A stretch of 64,000 nucleotides of DNA, taken from NCBI GenBank assembly GCA_016787485.1, contig JAEUUL010000008.1, positions 124,001 through 188,000 on the forward strand, in the 5' to 3' direction. A program made the translations under genes and the position numbers. Below the pieces are notes generated by a model. That model searched no databases and was not told where the DNA came from. It saw only the letters and a list, made by a program, of their open reading frames with translations. This DNA comes from Bacteroidota bacterium. Its GTDB lineage: Bacteria > Bacteroidota > Bacteroidia > NS11-12g > UBA955. Shown here piece by piece: positions 52,967 to 62,066 of this stretch; position 1 is the stretch's first letter, and the number at the start of each line of letters is the position of its first letter.

Positions 52967-55900
52967 TTCACACATCCTTTCTGTGTACCTGCTTTGCCCA
53001 GGCTGAAATCAAAATAGGTACCACCGGAACCGGTACCGAAGTCGAGACTTGCGCCCTGGGTTTCGCTGTAACAAATCTCATCCAGAACCAAACTCTGGCA
53101 AACTTTATAACCGCAGGAGAAATTGCCATGCGCATCGAAATTCATCCCGTTTTTATAAGAAATGCGGGCGGTAATATCCGCATCGGCATAGCCGGAAATG
53201 GAAGTACCGGTGATGGCACTCATACCGGCTTTTACATGTCCAAAAGCACCCACATTCACTTCATAACTGCCTTTGGCCAGATTTGCACCCAGACTGGCTT
53301 CCAGCGTTGCATCGGCATGCAGGTAGGCAGAAGCCACCACGGCATAAAAATCATAATGCTCATTGATAAACTGATTGCTGCCACAGAACCAGAATCCCTT
53401 GAAGTCGTCCTTGTTCTCATTCAGCCAGCAGGCATTGGCGGGATTTACGGCATAGGTTGTGGCCTTGGTTATCAGTTCCGGGGTGAGCTTGTACCCTCCC
53501 AACACAAAGCCTACCTTAAACAGACCGTATCCTTCCTTAAACAGGGTTCCTGTATTGGCCTGAGCCAGACCTACAACAAGAAAGCCTCCGGGGTCCACAT
53601 AACATTCTACCTGTCCGGACATTTGCCAGGCACCTATCTGCGTCCATTCTTTGATAACCAGATTGCCGTACAGTTGTTTTTTGGCAAAATCATAGCTGAA
53701 ACTCATTTGCCCGAATGGGGTATTGATTTCATTCATCTGCACACCGCTGCTGTTGGCGGTAATTTCTCCATGCACCGCAAAATCCATTTCGGGCGGTGTT
53801 TTTATGGTACCGGAACCGTCGTAGTATTTACCTCCGAATTTGAGCAGATTCCAGTCGTTATTTCCCTCCACCTTCATGCCATTGCGGGTATCGTCGTTGG
53901 CCAGTACCAGCTTGGGTCCGCTGCTGCCTACCAGATAATGGTTGTATGAAGCGGGCAAATAAATCTGTCCGGGCTTGCCGGTGCCAAACACCAGTGTGCA
54001 GGGAATGGGGTTGAATTTGCCCGGTTCTACCACACTTCCCTTCAGTGTCATCAAGCCGGTGGTTGTATTCACGATGGGCGAAGTATCTGCGGTTTTATAC
54101 ACCACATAGCCGGGTGCTTCAAAACTCATTTTCAGGGGTTCTACCTCTGCTTTCAATGTGCCGCCGGGCTTTACAAAGCGTATGGCCATGCTGGTAGTGG
54201 GTACCCTGGGCACTGCAATATCTGCATCGCCTATCAGTTTAAAGAAGTTGCCGCCACTTACAATTTGCTTGGGTATATAAGACAACTTGTCGTTGCCAAA
54301 CATGTTCTTCAATGCCCCCATATTGGCCATGGACAATATATTTTCGTTGCCATAACTGATGAGCTGAATATACTCAAGGGGCAAATCCTGCTTGATAAAC
54401 GGACTGAGTCCTGTGATCACAGCTGCCGGCAAATTCCCGTTTTTGGCAATGACAAAACGCCAGTGCTTGCCCATGTCGCTGCCGCAGCTTTCGTCAAATA
54501 CCAGTTTGGCATTGGGTGAGATCTGACTCAGGTTGAGAACCCCGCCACCCAGGGTGAGTTTACTCAGGTCGAAATTATCCAGAAAGAAGAAATCATTGCG
54601 CAGGTTGAATTTATAAGCCGGTATATCCACCACTCCGGTTTTGATCAGACAATTGGATGAAATCAATCCCCCTTCTTTGGGGTCTACACTCCAGTCTTTC
54701 ACCTCCAGTTTCCAGGATTGCAAATCCAGCACCATGGGCTCGGTGCCTGTGGCTTTTTCTATTTTGTTGTTATTCAGCACCAGATCCGGTACTTTAAATT
54801 TCACTTTATCCAGTTTCTGGCTGGGAGATTTTCCCTCTACCAATACATCCAGATGAATTTTTCCATCGTCTGAGATGAAGGAATTGGCAGGATTGGCAGT
54901 GGCCGTAAATCCGATAAAGGCAAAAACCAGCCCGCTGCCATTCTGCTGAGACAGGAAGTATTTGGCAGGAATGCTGCCCCCTTTACTCACAATTACATCC
55001 ACTTTGGTGGTATAGCCCCCACCCTGGGGAACCGCGAAGTAAAAGGTACCTGTCTTGTCAAAATTGATGTAGGTGGAGGGGAAATTGAAAGAGTTATCTG
55101 CGATATGGGCATGGGCATTCAGCCTGCCGTAAGCGCCGGACTTTTCAATCACCAGATTCTGTGGTTTTTTAGTTTTCCCTCCGTCCCATGCAGGTTCCAC
55201 ATCTACATTGTACCGTTCCATGTATTTCATTTTCAGCACAGCCGTGGCATCCAGCTGGGTGCTGTTCTGCTCCGGATTGGCCATACCTCCGGCAATTTTA
55301 TAGGGCACATCCACCACACGCACTTTGGTATTCGGGTCAAGCCAGCCAAATCGTGTAGCCCCTTTGGATAAGTCCACCATACCCGTAACCAGATAGGAGC
55401 CCTTCTCTTTTCTGATATTCTCTACACTCAGCGGGAAACCATACAGATTGTCTACCTTGCCTTCAGCAAATTTTTTCAGTTCCAGTACAATTTCCGGCAT
55501 ACTGCTGCCGGTTGTTACTTCTTTCATGTCTCCTGTAACCGTGAAACTGGTATCCATGGTAGCATACACTTTCAGTTTCTGTCCCACTTTGGGAATACCA
55601 TGTATGGTGAATGAACCGTTGGCAGCGGTTCTTGCCTCCATCTCAGAAAAGGCAGTGGTGCTGTTTGTCTGAATTATTCCACCGGATTTGTAATCAACAT
55701 ACACTCTTGCATTCTTTATGGGTGTACCGTCCAGCGTAACCTTACCCGAAATTTCATAACCGCGTTTTACAGTAACAGTATAGTCTACCCAATCCCGGGT
55801 TTCCTCATTGCTCAATTCCAGTTTCACGGGTATAAAGTTCCCGTCTTTATTATCCTCCACCAGCAAACTATATTGGGTGGAACTCACATTCTCAAAAGGT

Positions 55901-58900
55901 GGAATAAGGATGGTTGTAGCCGATACCGAATTCACACCTGATTTTACCGATTCATTGTTCAGTGTGGCTTTGATTGTGTTTTTTGGATAACCCGCTGCTG
56001 GCATTGGCAATACAGAACCATCCGCAGTGCGGAACTTCAGATTGAGTCTTATGCGATGCTTGCGGCGGATGACCACGATTTTTCCCAGATTTTTTCCTGA
56101 GCCGGAAACGTAAACCGTAAATGTGGTATCGAAATATCCCACGTCTTTGGGAATAATTTTAAGTTTATGTACCGTACTGCTCGTAGCCGGCACTGTAAAA
56201 TCACCACCGGTTTTGGTTTCAGTAAAATATCCGGAAGGTGTTTTTTTGTATGATGTTTTCACTACATTCTCAAACACCGTACTGTCATCCCGCATGATGT
56301 ATGCTTCTACTGGTACCCCGGCTTCATCCACAATCACACCGGTCACTTTTCCGCCCGGATCGAGAGCAGTTGCATAAAAATATTGTGAACCTTCTGCATT
56401 GAGAGTAAAAGATGGAATTACTTTGCCTTTATATCCATAACTGCTGGCTATAAAAAACATTTTTGCATTGTCTTTCCAGGTAAAATAGTTCCATCCTGCT
56501 GCAAACCGGTGATTGATGATTTCCCAATAACCGGATGAATCCAGTGTCAGAACTTTCTTTACCTCTTCATCGTTCAGATATACATTTACATACCCAGTTT
56601 TTATGCCCTTTCCGCTGCTGTTGTCCATCAACCTTCCGGCCACCCGGCTCGGAGTTAATGTCACACCGGTTGCATCGGTTTCATAGGGAATAATAACAGG
56701 TTGGAAGCTATTTCCCGGGTTTTGGGGGTCGGGGCAAATCTGAATAAAATATCTTCCAACGTAATCTGGTTTCAGAATTTTCTTACCACCCAATTTAATA
56801 TAATTGAAATTTCCCTCGTAATACATGGGCAGGGTTTCTTCCAGTATCCATTCCACTTCGGTATTTTTCCAGTCCAGCCCCTTGGAGGTATTATCGTCTA
56901 CAGTAAAATTGTTATTGAAAGAAGGACGCAACAATTTCTTTTTCGGGTGATTCGGACTTCCCTCCCCTTCAGGTTTGTACTGGGTTTTGGTACCAATCAC
57001 ACGAAAGACAACCACTTTTGCATTGGCCAGTCCTATCTTTAAATCTTTGTTCCCTTTTGGGTCTGAAGACATCACTTTTACTTTGATCTTTTTGTCATCC
57101 AGATTTTTTATTTCGCTGACCCATGCAGTGAATGTACCCAGATCCTTTTTATCAAAAGCCTGTACAACAAAATCATTGGAGATGGCACTGCCCGCGCTGG
57201 AAGGATTTGTGATGGAACCATAATATTTTGCCCATGCCGGGCTGAGTGCCAGGGAAAATACCCGCTTCAACGTATGGTTCTCACCTGTCTCATCTGTGAA
57301 AGCAATTTCATCCGGGGAAGCATCCGGACCAAAGGATTTTCCTGCACCTATATCTTTATTCATTCCTCCTCCCATTCCGCCGGCCATTCCTTTGTCCAGC
57401 GCGTTTCCAAATCCCGCGGCACCGGCCATTTTACCCGCCATATCCGATGCATTGAGCCCATCATTACTGAAATCCAGGGTATTCTCATTTTGTCCGAATT
57501 TATTCATCTGGTTGCCCCACATGTCATCCATTTTCCACTTCATTTTATCCATGGGATTTTCATCGGCCGGCTTTGTTTTATCACATGACGGGTCTTTGAT
57601 GGACTGGGTAACCACTTCTGCATTGGAAGAAATTTCTCCTTTGGTATTGTGGTTAATGATATTGAGTGAGAAAAATCCCTGTGCATCGGTATACCCTGTA
57701 CCCACGGTCAATTTATTATCGGCATCTTCCAGCATATTGTCCCAACCGTTTTTGTCTCCCATTTTCACGCTGGTCAATATCATTTTACAAGCTTCTTTTT
57801 GCAATTTCTGTGGCAAAGGATACCCATCCAGCAAGTACGTCATGTACACATAAAACTGGGCATTGGCCAGCGGGCGAATGGTATTGGGATCGGTGGGCCA
57901 GGCGTAAACCAAACGGCCACTTACGGCAGACATGGGAGGCAACTGTGATATAAGTTTGTACTCCATCTGATGCTGATAATGCACCGATTTTTTATTGAAT
58001 TTTCCCAACGGAAAAACAACTTCCATTTCTGCAGCAACCAGGTCTTCATCTTCCTCATCCCCTTGAGTAATTTCAGCATCTTCCACTTCCGGATCCGGCA
58101 GTGCAGGACCATACCATTTTGGCTCTTTATAACCACCTGCAGGTTTGTATCCGCCGGCAGGATTGCTGTTGTAAACACCAAAGGGTGATTTATAACCAGA
58201 CTTTGACTTGTCCGGCAAAATGGCTTTCACATAATACACATCATCCGCAGCATGATTTACCAGTAAATCGCTGAAAGCAACAACTGTTCTGTCTTTTCCA
58301 TCCGGACCTTTTTCATAAAATGTTTTGGCTTCAGCCACCAGCAATTCCGCCGGTTTTAATCCTTGTTTCACCAGCTTACCGGCTTCAAAAAACGGAATAA
58401 AATCCGCTTTGTTTTTGCGGTATAACCGAAATGTAATTCCGGATTTTACCTTTGATTTGCTGTTGATGGTAAGGGTATCCACAGCAAATGATTTGGTGCT
58501 CCAGCTCTTGGTGGCAGAATCGATAAAATAGGACGGAAATCCTTTTCCCACAACAAGTTTCAAATCATAGCTGTATACCGTTAATACAATTTCTCCCAGG
58601 TTTAACGTATCCCGCTGTCCGTAATTCAGTATCTTTCCACCCGGACCCGGTTTCTGGTAGCTCAGATTGATAACTATATTGTTTTGTAAATCCTGATAAT
58701 ACGGATTTTTTAATTTGATTTTCAGAAACTTTTTTGCTGTATCTGATGCAGACAATGCCAGTCTTCCACTGAATTTCCCATCAGCCCCGGTTTTGAGTGT
58801 TGTAAAATCCTTGGTGGCATTCATATCGGAGAACTGCCCTTCGACAATCTGAGCCTGAAAAATGGAATTGTTGGCCGGATTTTTCTCTGTTCCGTTGCTG

Positions 58901-60231
58901 AATTTGTAAACCAGATTCCCTGTAAGAACCATGGAAGGTTTCTCGCTGGTCTTTATCAACTGCAATACCACCGGGCAACTGGTTACGCTGCCCAAAGTTC
59001 CGCCACTGCTGTCAAATGCGGTTACCTCAATTCTGAATCTGCCGGTGAATAAATCCAGATCTTTTGCAGCCTGTAAACCAAGGTCAAAATATTGTTTACT
59101 TACCCTGAACGTGTTTTTTAACTTGGTGGATATTTTTCCGCCTTTTGCAGTTGCCAGTTCATCGGTTTTAAACCGCACTTCATATTCTTTCACCCCTTTG
59201 CCATTGATACGCAATTTGGAAGGGTTTTTCAGTGTTGATGTATCACTCAACTGCGATTGCCAAAGCCAGCTCATCGCAGCATCCTGATCTGCAGAAATCT
59301 TTAATGTATCCGTAGATTTTTTACAAAGTGGCCTGCTAAACTGAAGATTATCCGTTCCTGCCGCACCACCCGTTTCGGGCAATGCAGAAGTCCATATAAA
59401 ACTGCAGGCGGCACTCATACCATTGTTGCGGAATACGGTTTTCTTATCAGGGTCATAAGCCGTAACCCTCCAGGCATACGTCTTGCCCGGTGTAAGTTTT
59501 GGGTCCGACAGTTTGTACAGATATGTAAAAATGGACAATTCTGTCTCGAAAAACGGCGGAGTGGTAAGTGTATTCATGGCATCATTCGGATCCTGCGCCG
59601 GATTGATTAATTCTGCCATACTGAGTACATATTTTGTTGTGATGGGCGCACCCGGGGCCGGACTCCAGTTAAAAACGACCGTTTGTGCAGGGTTGATCCA
59701 TACCTTGCTGCCGCAGGCCGGCGATATCAATACAGGCGGCTCTACATTCTTAATCTGAATCACCGCGCATGCTTCTGCACCCGCCGGCTGATCCGTGTTC
59801 CAGTTCATGGGTGTCAGACACACCTTGTAATTCCCTTCGGGCAGACCATTGTTCTGTATGAGCTGCTGTGAAGTAATACCGGTAAGGGTAGTATTTGCCC
59901 ATGTAAAATATTCACTGATGTCATTGCCCTTGATTACGGTTACCGTAGATACCAATTCAAGGGGTACTCCGGGTTTGTAATTCCCTTTTGTACTCAGACT
60001 CACCCCGTTGTCGCCGGTGATGGAGCCTTTAAAATACACCTTGTCTATGCCGGCGGCACCCGTTTTAATCACCGAAATCACAACCTTATTTTCATAGCTG
60101 AGGTAATCAGAGAAATAAGGTGAATAAGGCGGTTGCAATACCAGATTTACCGTTACCTGTGCTTGCACACAGGGTGCAAACAACAAGAGAAAGGGCAAAG
60201 TCCATTTGGTATATCGCTGCAAATTCTTCAT
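52963..60231 (-). CDS. 2422-residue multidomain secreted protein, possible TANFOR-type N-terminus
   Basis: A giant protein with a Sec signal peptide (cleavage near CVQAQ, residue 25). Residues about 25-165 form an all-beta domain beginning VTVNLVLQPPYSPYFSDYLS, which may be the TANFOR domain (tentative). About 170-290 is fibronectin-like (VFNWSPAPGAP). Further on are several carboxypeptidase-regulatory-like domains (VAGRLMDNSSGKG, VTGVIVDEAGVPVEA, YEISGKVTLDGTPIKNARVY). A Gly/Met/Asn/Ala-rich linker lies near residues 920-975. The C-terminal ~230 residues are Gly-rich alternating strands with cysteines (CGYKVC, EICYSE, GCVK end). No T9SS signal is present. It sits between an outer-membrane barrel (11 nt upstream) and the fibronectin protein. 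Function unknown. Confidence 0.82.
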   Translation of the reverse strand: MKNLQRYTKWTLPFLLLFAPCVQAQVTVNLVLQPPYSPYFSDYLSYENKVVISVIKTGAAGIDKVYFKGSITGDNGVSLSTKGNYKPGVPLELVSTVTVIKGNDISEYFTWANTTLTGITSQQLIQNNGLPEGNYKVCLTPMNWNTDQPAGAEACAVIQIKNVEPPVLISPACGSKVWINPAQTVVFNWSPAPGAPITTKYVLSMAELINPAQDPNDAMNTLTTPPFFETELSIFTYLYKLSDPKLTPGKTYAWRVTAYDPDKKTVFRNNGMSAACSFIWTSALPETGGAAGTDNLQFSRPLCKKSTDTLKISADQDAAMSWLWQSQLSDTSTLKNPSKLRINGKGVKEYEVRFKTDELATAKGGKISTKLKNTFRVSKQYFDLGLQAAKDLDLFTGRFRIEVTAFDSSGGTLGSVTSCPVVLQLIKTSEKPSMVLTGNLVYKFSNGTEKNPANNSIFQAQIVEGQFSDMNATKDFTTLKTGADGKFSGRLALSASDTAKKFLKIKLKNPYYQDLQNNIVINLSYQKPGPGGKILNYGQRDTLNLGEIVLTVYSYDLKLVVGKGFPSYFIDSATKSWSTKSFAVDTLTINSKSKVKSGITFRLYRKNKADFIPFFEAGKLVKQGLKPAELLVAEAKTFYEKGPDGKDRTVVAFSDLLVNHAADDVYYVKAILPDKSKSGYKSPFGVYNSNPAGGYKPAGGYKEPKWYGPALPDPEVEDAEITQGDEEDEDLVAAEMEVVFPLGKFNKKSVHYQHQMEYKLISQLPPMSAVSGRLVYAWPTDPNTIRPLANAQFYVYMTYLLDGYPLPQKLQKEACKMILTSVKMGDKNGWDNMLEDADNKLTVGTGYTDAQGFFSLNIINHNTKGEISSNAEVVTQSIKDPSCDKTKPADENPMDKMKWKMDDMWGNQMNKFGQNENTLDFSNDGLNASDMAGKMAGAAGFGNALDKGMAGGMGGGMNKDIGAGKSFGPDASPDEIAFTDETGENHTLKRVFSLALSPAWAKYYGSITNPSSAGSAISNDFVVQAFDKKDLGTFTAWVSEIKNLDDKKIKVKVMSSDPKGNKDLKIGLANAKVVVFRVIGTKTQYKPEGEGSPNHPKKKLLRPSFNNNFTVDDNTSKGLDWKNTEVEWILEETLPMYYEGNFNYIKLGGKKILKPDYVGRYFIQICPDPQNPGNSFQPVIIPYETDATGVTLTPSRVAGRLMDNSSGKGIKTGYVNVYLNDEEVKKVLTLDSSGYWEIINHRFAAGWNYFTWKDNAKMFFIASSYGYKGKVIPSFTLNAEGSQYFYATALDPGGKVTGVIVDEAGVPVEAYIMRDDSTVFENVVKTSYKKTPSGYFTETKTGGDFTVPATSSTVHKLKIIPKDVGYFDTTFTVYVSGSGKNLGKIVVIRRKHRIRLNLKFRTADGSVLPMPAAGYPKNTIKATLNNESVKSGVNSVSATTILIPPFENVSSTQYSLLVEDNKDGNFIPVKLELSNEETRDWVDYTVTVKRGYEISGKVTLDGTPIKNARVYVDYKSGGIIQTNSTTAFSEMEARTAANGSFTIHGIPKVGQKLKVYATMDTSFTVTGDMKEVTTGSSMPEIVLELKKFAEGKVDNLYGFPLSVENIRKEKGSYLVTGMVDLSKGATRFGWLDPNTKVRVVDVPYKIAGGMANPEQNSTQLDATAVLKMKYMERYNVDVEPAWDGGKTKKPQNLVIEKSGAYGRLNAHAHIADNSFNFPSTYINFDKTGTFYFAVPQGGGYTTKVDVIVSKGGSIPAKYFLSQQNGSGLVFAFIGFTATANPANSFISDDGKIHLDVLVEGKSPSQKLDKVKFKVPDLVLNNNKIEKATGTEPMVLDLQSWKLEVKDWSVDPKEGGLISSNCLIKTGVVDIPAYKFNLRNDFFFLDNFDLSKLTLGGGVLNLSQISPNAKLVFDESCGSDMGKHWRFVIAKNGNLPAAVITGLSPFIKQDLPLEYIQLISYGNENILSMANMGALKNMFGNDKLSYIPKQIVSGGNFFKLIGDADIAVPRVPTTSMAIRFVKPGGTLKAEVEPLKMSFEAPGYVVYKTADTSPIVNTTTGLMTLKGSVVEPGKFNPIPCTLVFGTGKPGQIYLPASYNHYLVGSSGPKLVLANDDTRNGMKVEGNNDWNLLKFGGKYYDGSGTIKTPPEMDFAVHGEITANSSGVQMNEINTPFGQMSFSYDFAKKQLYGNLVIKEWTQIGAWQMSGQVECYVDPGGFLVVGLAQANTGTLFKEGYGLFKVGFVLGGYKLTPELITKATTYAVNPANACWLNENKDDFKGFWFCGSNQFINEHYDFYAVVASAYLHADATLEASLGANLAKGSYEVNVGAFGHVKAGMSAITGTSISGYADADITARISYKNGMNFDAHGNFSCGYKVCQSLVLDEICYSETQGASLDFGTGSGGTYFDFSLGKAGTQKGCVK

Positions 60232-60242
60232 GGTTTTGTTTA

Positions 60243-61958
60243 TTAAAATATATGATTGAATCCGATGGTGGCCAGGTATTCCTGAAAGGTCTTGGACAGC
60301 ACACCGGTTTTACTGTTGTTGTTCGTGAATGTGAGGTTTGCACTCAATACATTTTTCCTGGTTATTTTCCAGGTGGTATTCCAGCGTGATTGCAGGGTGT
60401 TGCCATCTTTGCTGCCGTTAAATTCGTTCATACTATAGGTGACTGACAAATACGTATTCACGGTATTTTTTCTGTATCCCCTTCCCAAACCCATCGTAGC
60501 ACCGTTGTTCGTTCCATTGCCCGCAGTCAGTTTGCTCTTTACAGTAAATACAGAAATATCCGCTTTGAACCCATTGGTATTGTTGTTCAAACTATAACTG
60601 ATGCTGTGGTTGATCACAGTCATACTAAAATTCTGGCTGTTGATTTTGTTTTTATCATTCAGGGTTTGATTCAGAAAATTGTAGAGAAATGCGTGGTTGA
60701 ATTGTTTGCCCAGAATCATGTAATACGGAGACAAAATGATGCTGTTATTTACCTGATTGAGAATAACTGTGTCGCTGATGGATTTGGAACCGGGACGCTG
60801 TGTGGTTCCGTAATTGCTGTAGGTAGCCGTAATACCCGCGTTGCTTACAGGGCGATAACTGATGGTGGCACTGCCAATGGTGCGACGGGTTTGTGCCAGT
60901 TTTTTCTTTGCCAGGTTATCATGTTCGGTACCTATACTGGCATTTAAAAACAGATTTCCTTTTTTCGTATAATACTGCGGGGCAAGGGTTAATCGCTGCA
61001 CATCGGTTTGAAAATAATAACTGCCAAAACTCCGGTAATCCGGCATAAGCCGCTGAAACTTGAGAGAGGTACTGAAGCGCTGCAGCTGATAAGTGAGAGA
61101 AGCATCGCCGGCATAATACACCTGAGTGCTGAGGTGCGGGACCAGTATAAACCGGGCAAGTTTGTAGTATTTATTTTCCAGTTCCAGGGTATCGGCCCGG
61201 AGATCACGGGTAAGTACACTCATGGCAGCGTCGCTTTCCAGTGTAAAATGTTTCAGAAAACGGAATCGGGTTTTATAGCCCAATGTGGCATTTTCGCCTG
61301 GTGTGGTCTGTTGAATTCCTGGATTTTCCTTCACGCTGGCCATCTCGTCTTTGGCATGAAAATAAATCACATCCACAAATCCGGCATCGGTGCCATACCC
61401 CAGCTTAAATCCATAACCAAAGCGGTTATAAGCAGCAACAGGATATTGCGAAACTTTTGTATAAACCTGCTGTGCACTGTCTTCCTGTACTGCCTTTAAA
61501 AACCGTCCATACATGGCTCCAAACCTGATTTTTTTTGGATTCAATTCCACTGCGGCACCCAGAAAAACGTGATTGTTCAGTGTATAATTGGACCAGGAAA
61601 GATTGCGCCAGCCCAGGTGTAGTTTCAGCCATTTATAGGTGGGAGATAAACCAAACTGATTGAAAGGCTGGCGAAAATCCCGCTGTTGTTCGCTGTACTG
61701 AAATGAAAAAGGGAGTGCCACTCCTTTCAGAAACAGGGTTGCGTTTCCGTAGGCCGACCATTGAAAGGGAACCCTTCTGGGGGCAATGCCTTCCGCATGG
61801 TACAAATTGGCCATGGCACCAATGTTTCCTGTGGCGCGCACCCACTTTTCCTGCCGGATATTTTCAACATCCTGTGCAAATAACTGAGCAGGAATACTGC
61901 ATCCCGCAACAACGTATAAGCACCAATACCTCAGATTACGGAATACAGATATCTGCAC
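60243..61958 (-). CDS. Outer-membrane beta-barrel protein, 571 residues, function unknown
   Basis: It starts at GTG 61958 and has a signal peptide ending near AQLFAQ (about residue 29). A short N-terminal segment is followed by a chain of amphipathic strands separated by polar turns (FQWSAYGNATLFLKG, KWLKLHLGWRNLSWS, NATLGYKTRFRFL, NTYLSVTYSMNEFNG), ending in TIGFNHIF with a C-terminal phenylalanine. I estimate 22-26 strands, large enough for a pore. There is no plug or TonB box. It is first in the three-gene cassette and has a promoter just before its start. It may anchor or export the 2422-residue protein encoded next, but that is inference from position only. Confidence 0.78.
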   Translation of the reverse strand: MQISVFRNLRYWCLYVVAGCSIPAQLFAQDVENIRQEKWVRATGNIGAMANLYHAEGIAPRRVPFQWSAYGNATLFLKGVALPFSFQYSEQQRDFRQPFNQFGLSPTYKWLKLHLGWRNLSWSNYTLNNHVFLGAAVELNPKKIRFGAMYGRFLKAVQEDSAQQVYTKVSQYPVAAYNRFGYGFKLGYGTDAGFVDVIYFHAKDEMASVKENPGIQQTTPGENATLGYKTRFRFLKHFTLESDAAMSVLTRDLRADTLELENKYYKLARFILVPHLSTQVYYAGDASLTYQLQRFSTSLKFQRLMPDYRSFGSYYFQTDVQRLTLAPQYYTKKGNLFLNASIGTEHDNLAKKKLAQTRRTIGSATISYRPVSNAGITATYSNYGTTQRPGSKSISDTVILNQVNNSIILSPYYMILGKQFNHAFLYNFLNQTLNDKNKINSQNFSMTVINHSISYSLNNNTNGFKADISVFTVKSKLTAGNGTNNGATMGLGRGYRKNTVNTYLSVTYSMNEFNGSKDGNTLQSRWNTTWKITRKNVLSANLTFTNNNSKTGVLSKTFQEYLATIGFNHIF

Positions 61959-61962
61959 AAAA

Positions 61963-61993
61963 CAAAGTTGCAGAAAAAAGACCGCAGTTCCAA
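61963..61993 (-). promoter_or_regulatory. Promoter of the three-gene cassette
   Basis: On the minus strand TTG at 61993-61991, 20-nt spacer, then CAACTTTG at 61970-61963 (one mismatch). The GTG start at 61958 follows after 4 nt. Confidence 0.55.
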
Positions 61994-62018
61994 AAACAGA
62001 AGTGCAAAATCAGATAAT

Positions 62019-62047
62019 TTATATGGATTCTAATTGAATCCATATAA
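62019..62047. repeat. 12-bp perfect inverted repeat after nuoF
   Basis: TTATATGGATTC (62019-62030) and GAATCCATATAA (62036-62047) with loop TAATT. It lies 19 nt after the nuoF stop and before the cassette promoter. The stem is AT-rich and followed on the minus strand by a mixed AT stretch, not a clean T-tract, so it may be a weak terminator, an mRNA-end stabiliser or a protein site. Confidence 0.6.
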
Positions 62048-62066
62048 CAGGAATTAATGCAATATT

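Noticed and set aside
52909-53949. A 346-codon plus-strand frame opposite the cassette genes
   Set aside because: It spans the end of the giant gene and the start of the fibronectin gene on the other strand and shows no motif.
62019-62047. Inverted repeat as a standard intrinsic terminator of nuoF
   Set aside because: No T-tract follows on the minus strand, so only a repeat is annotated.
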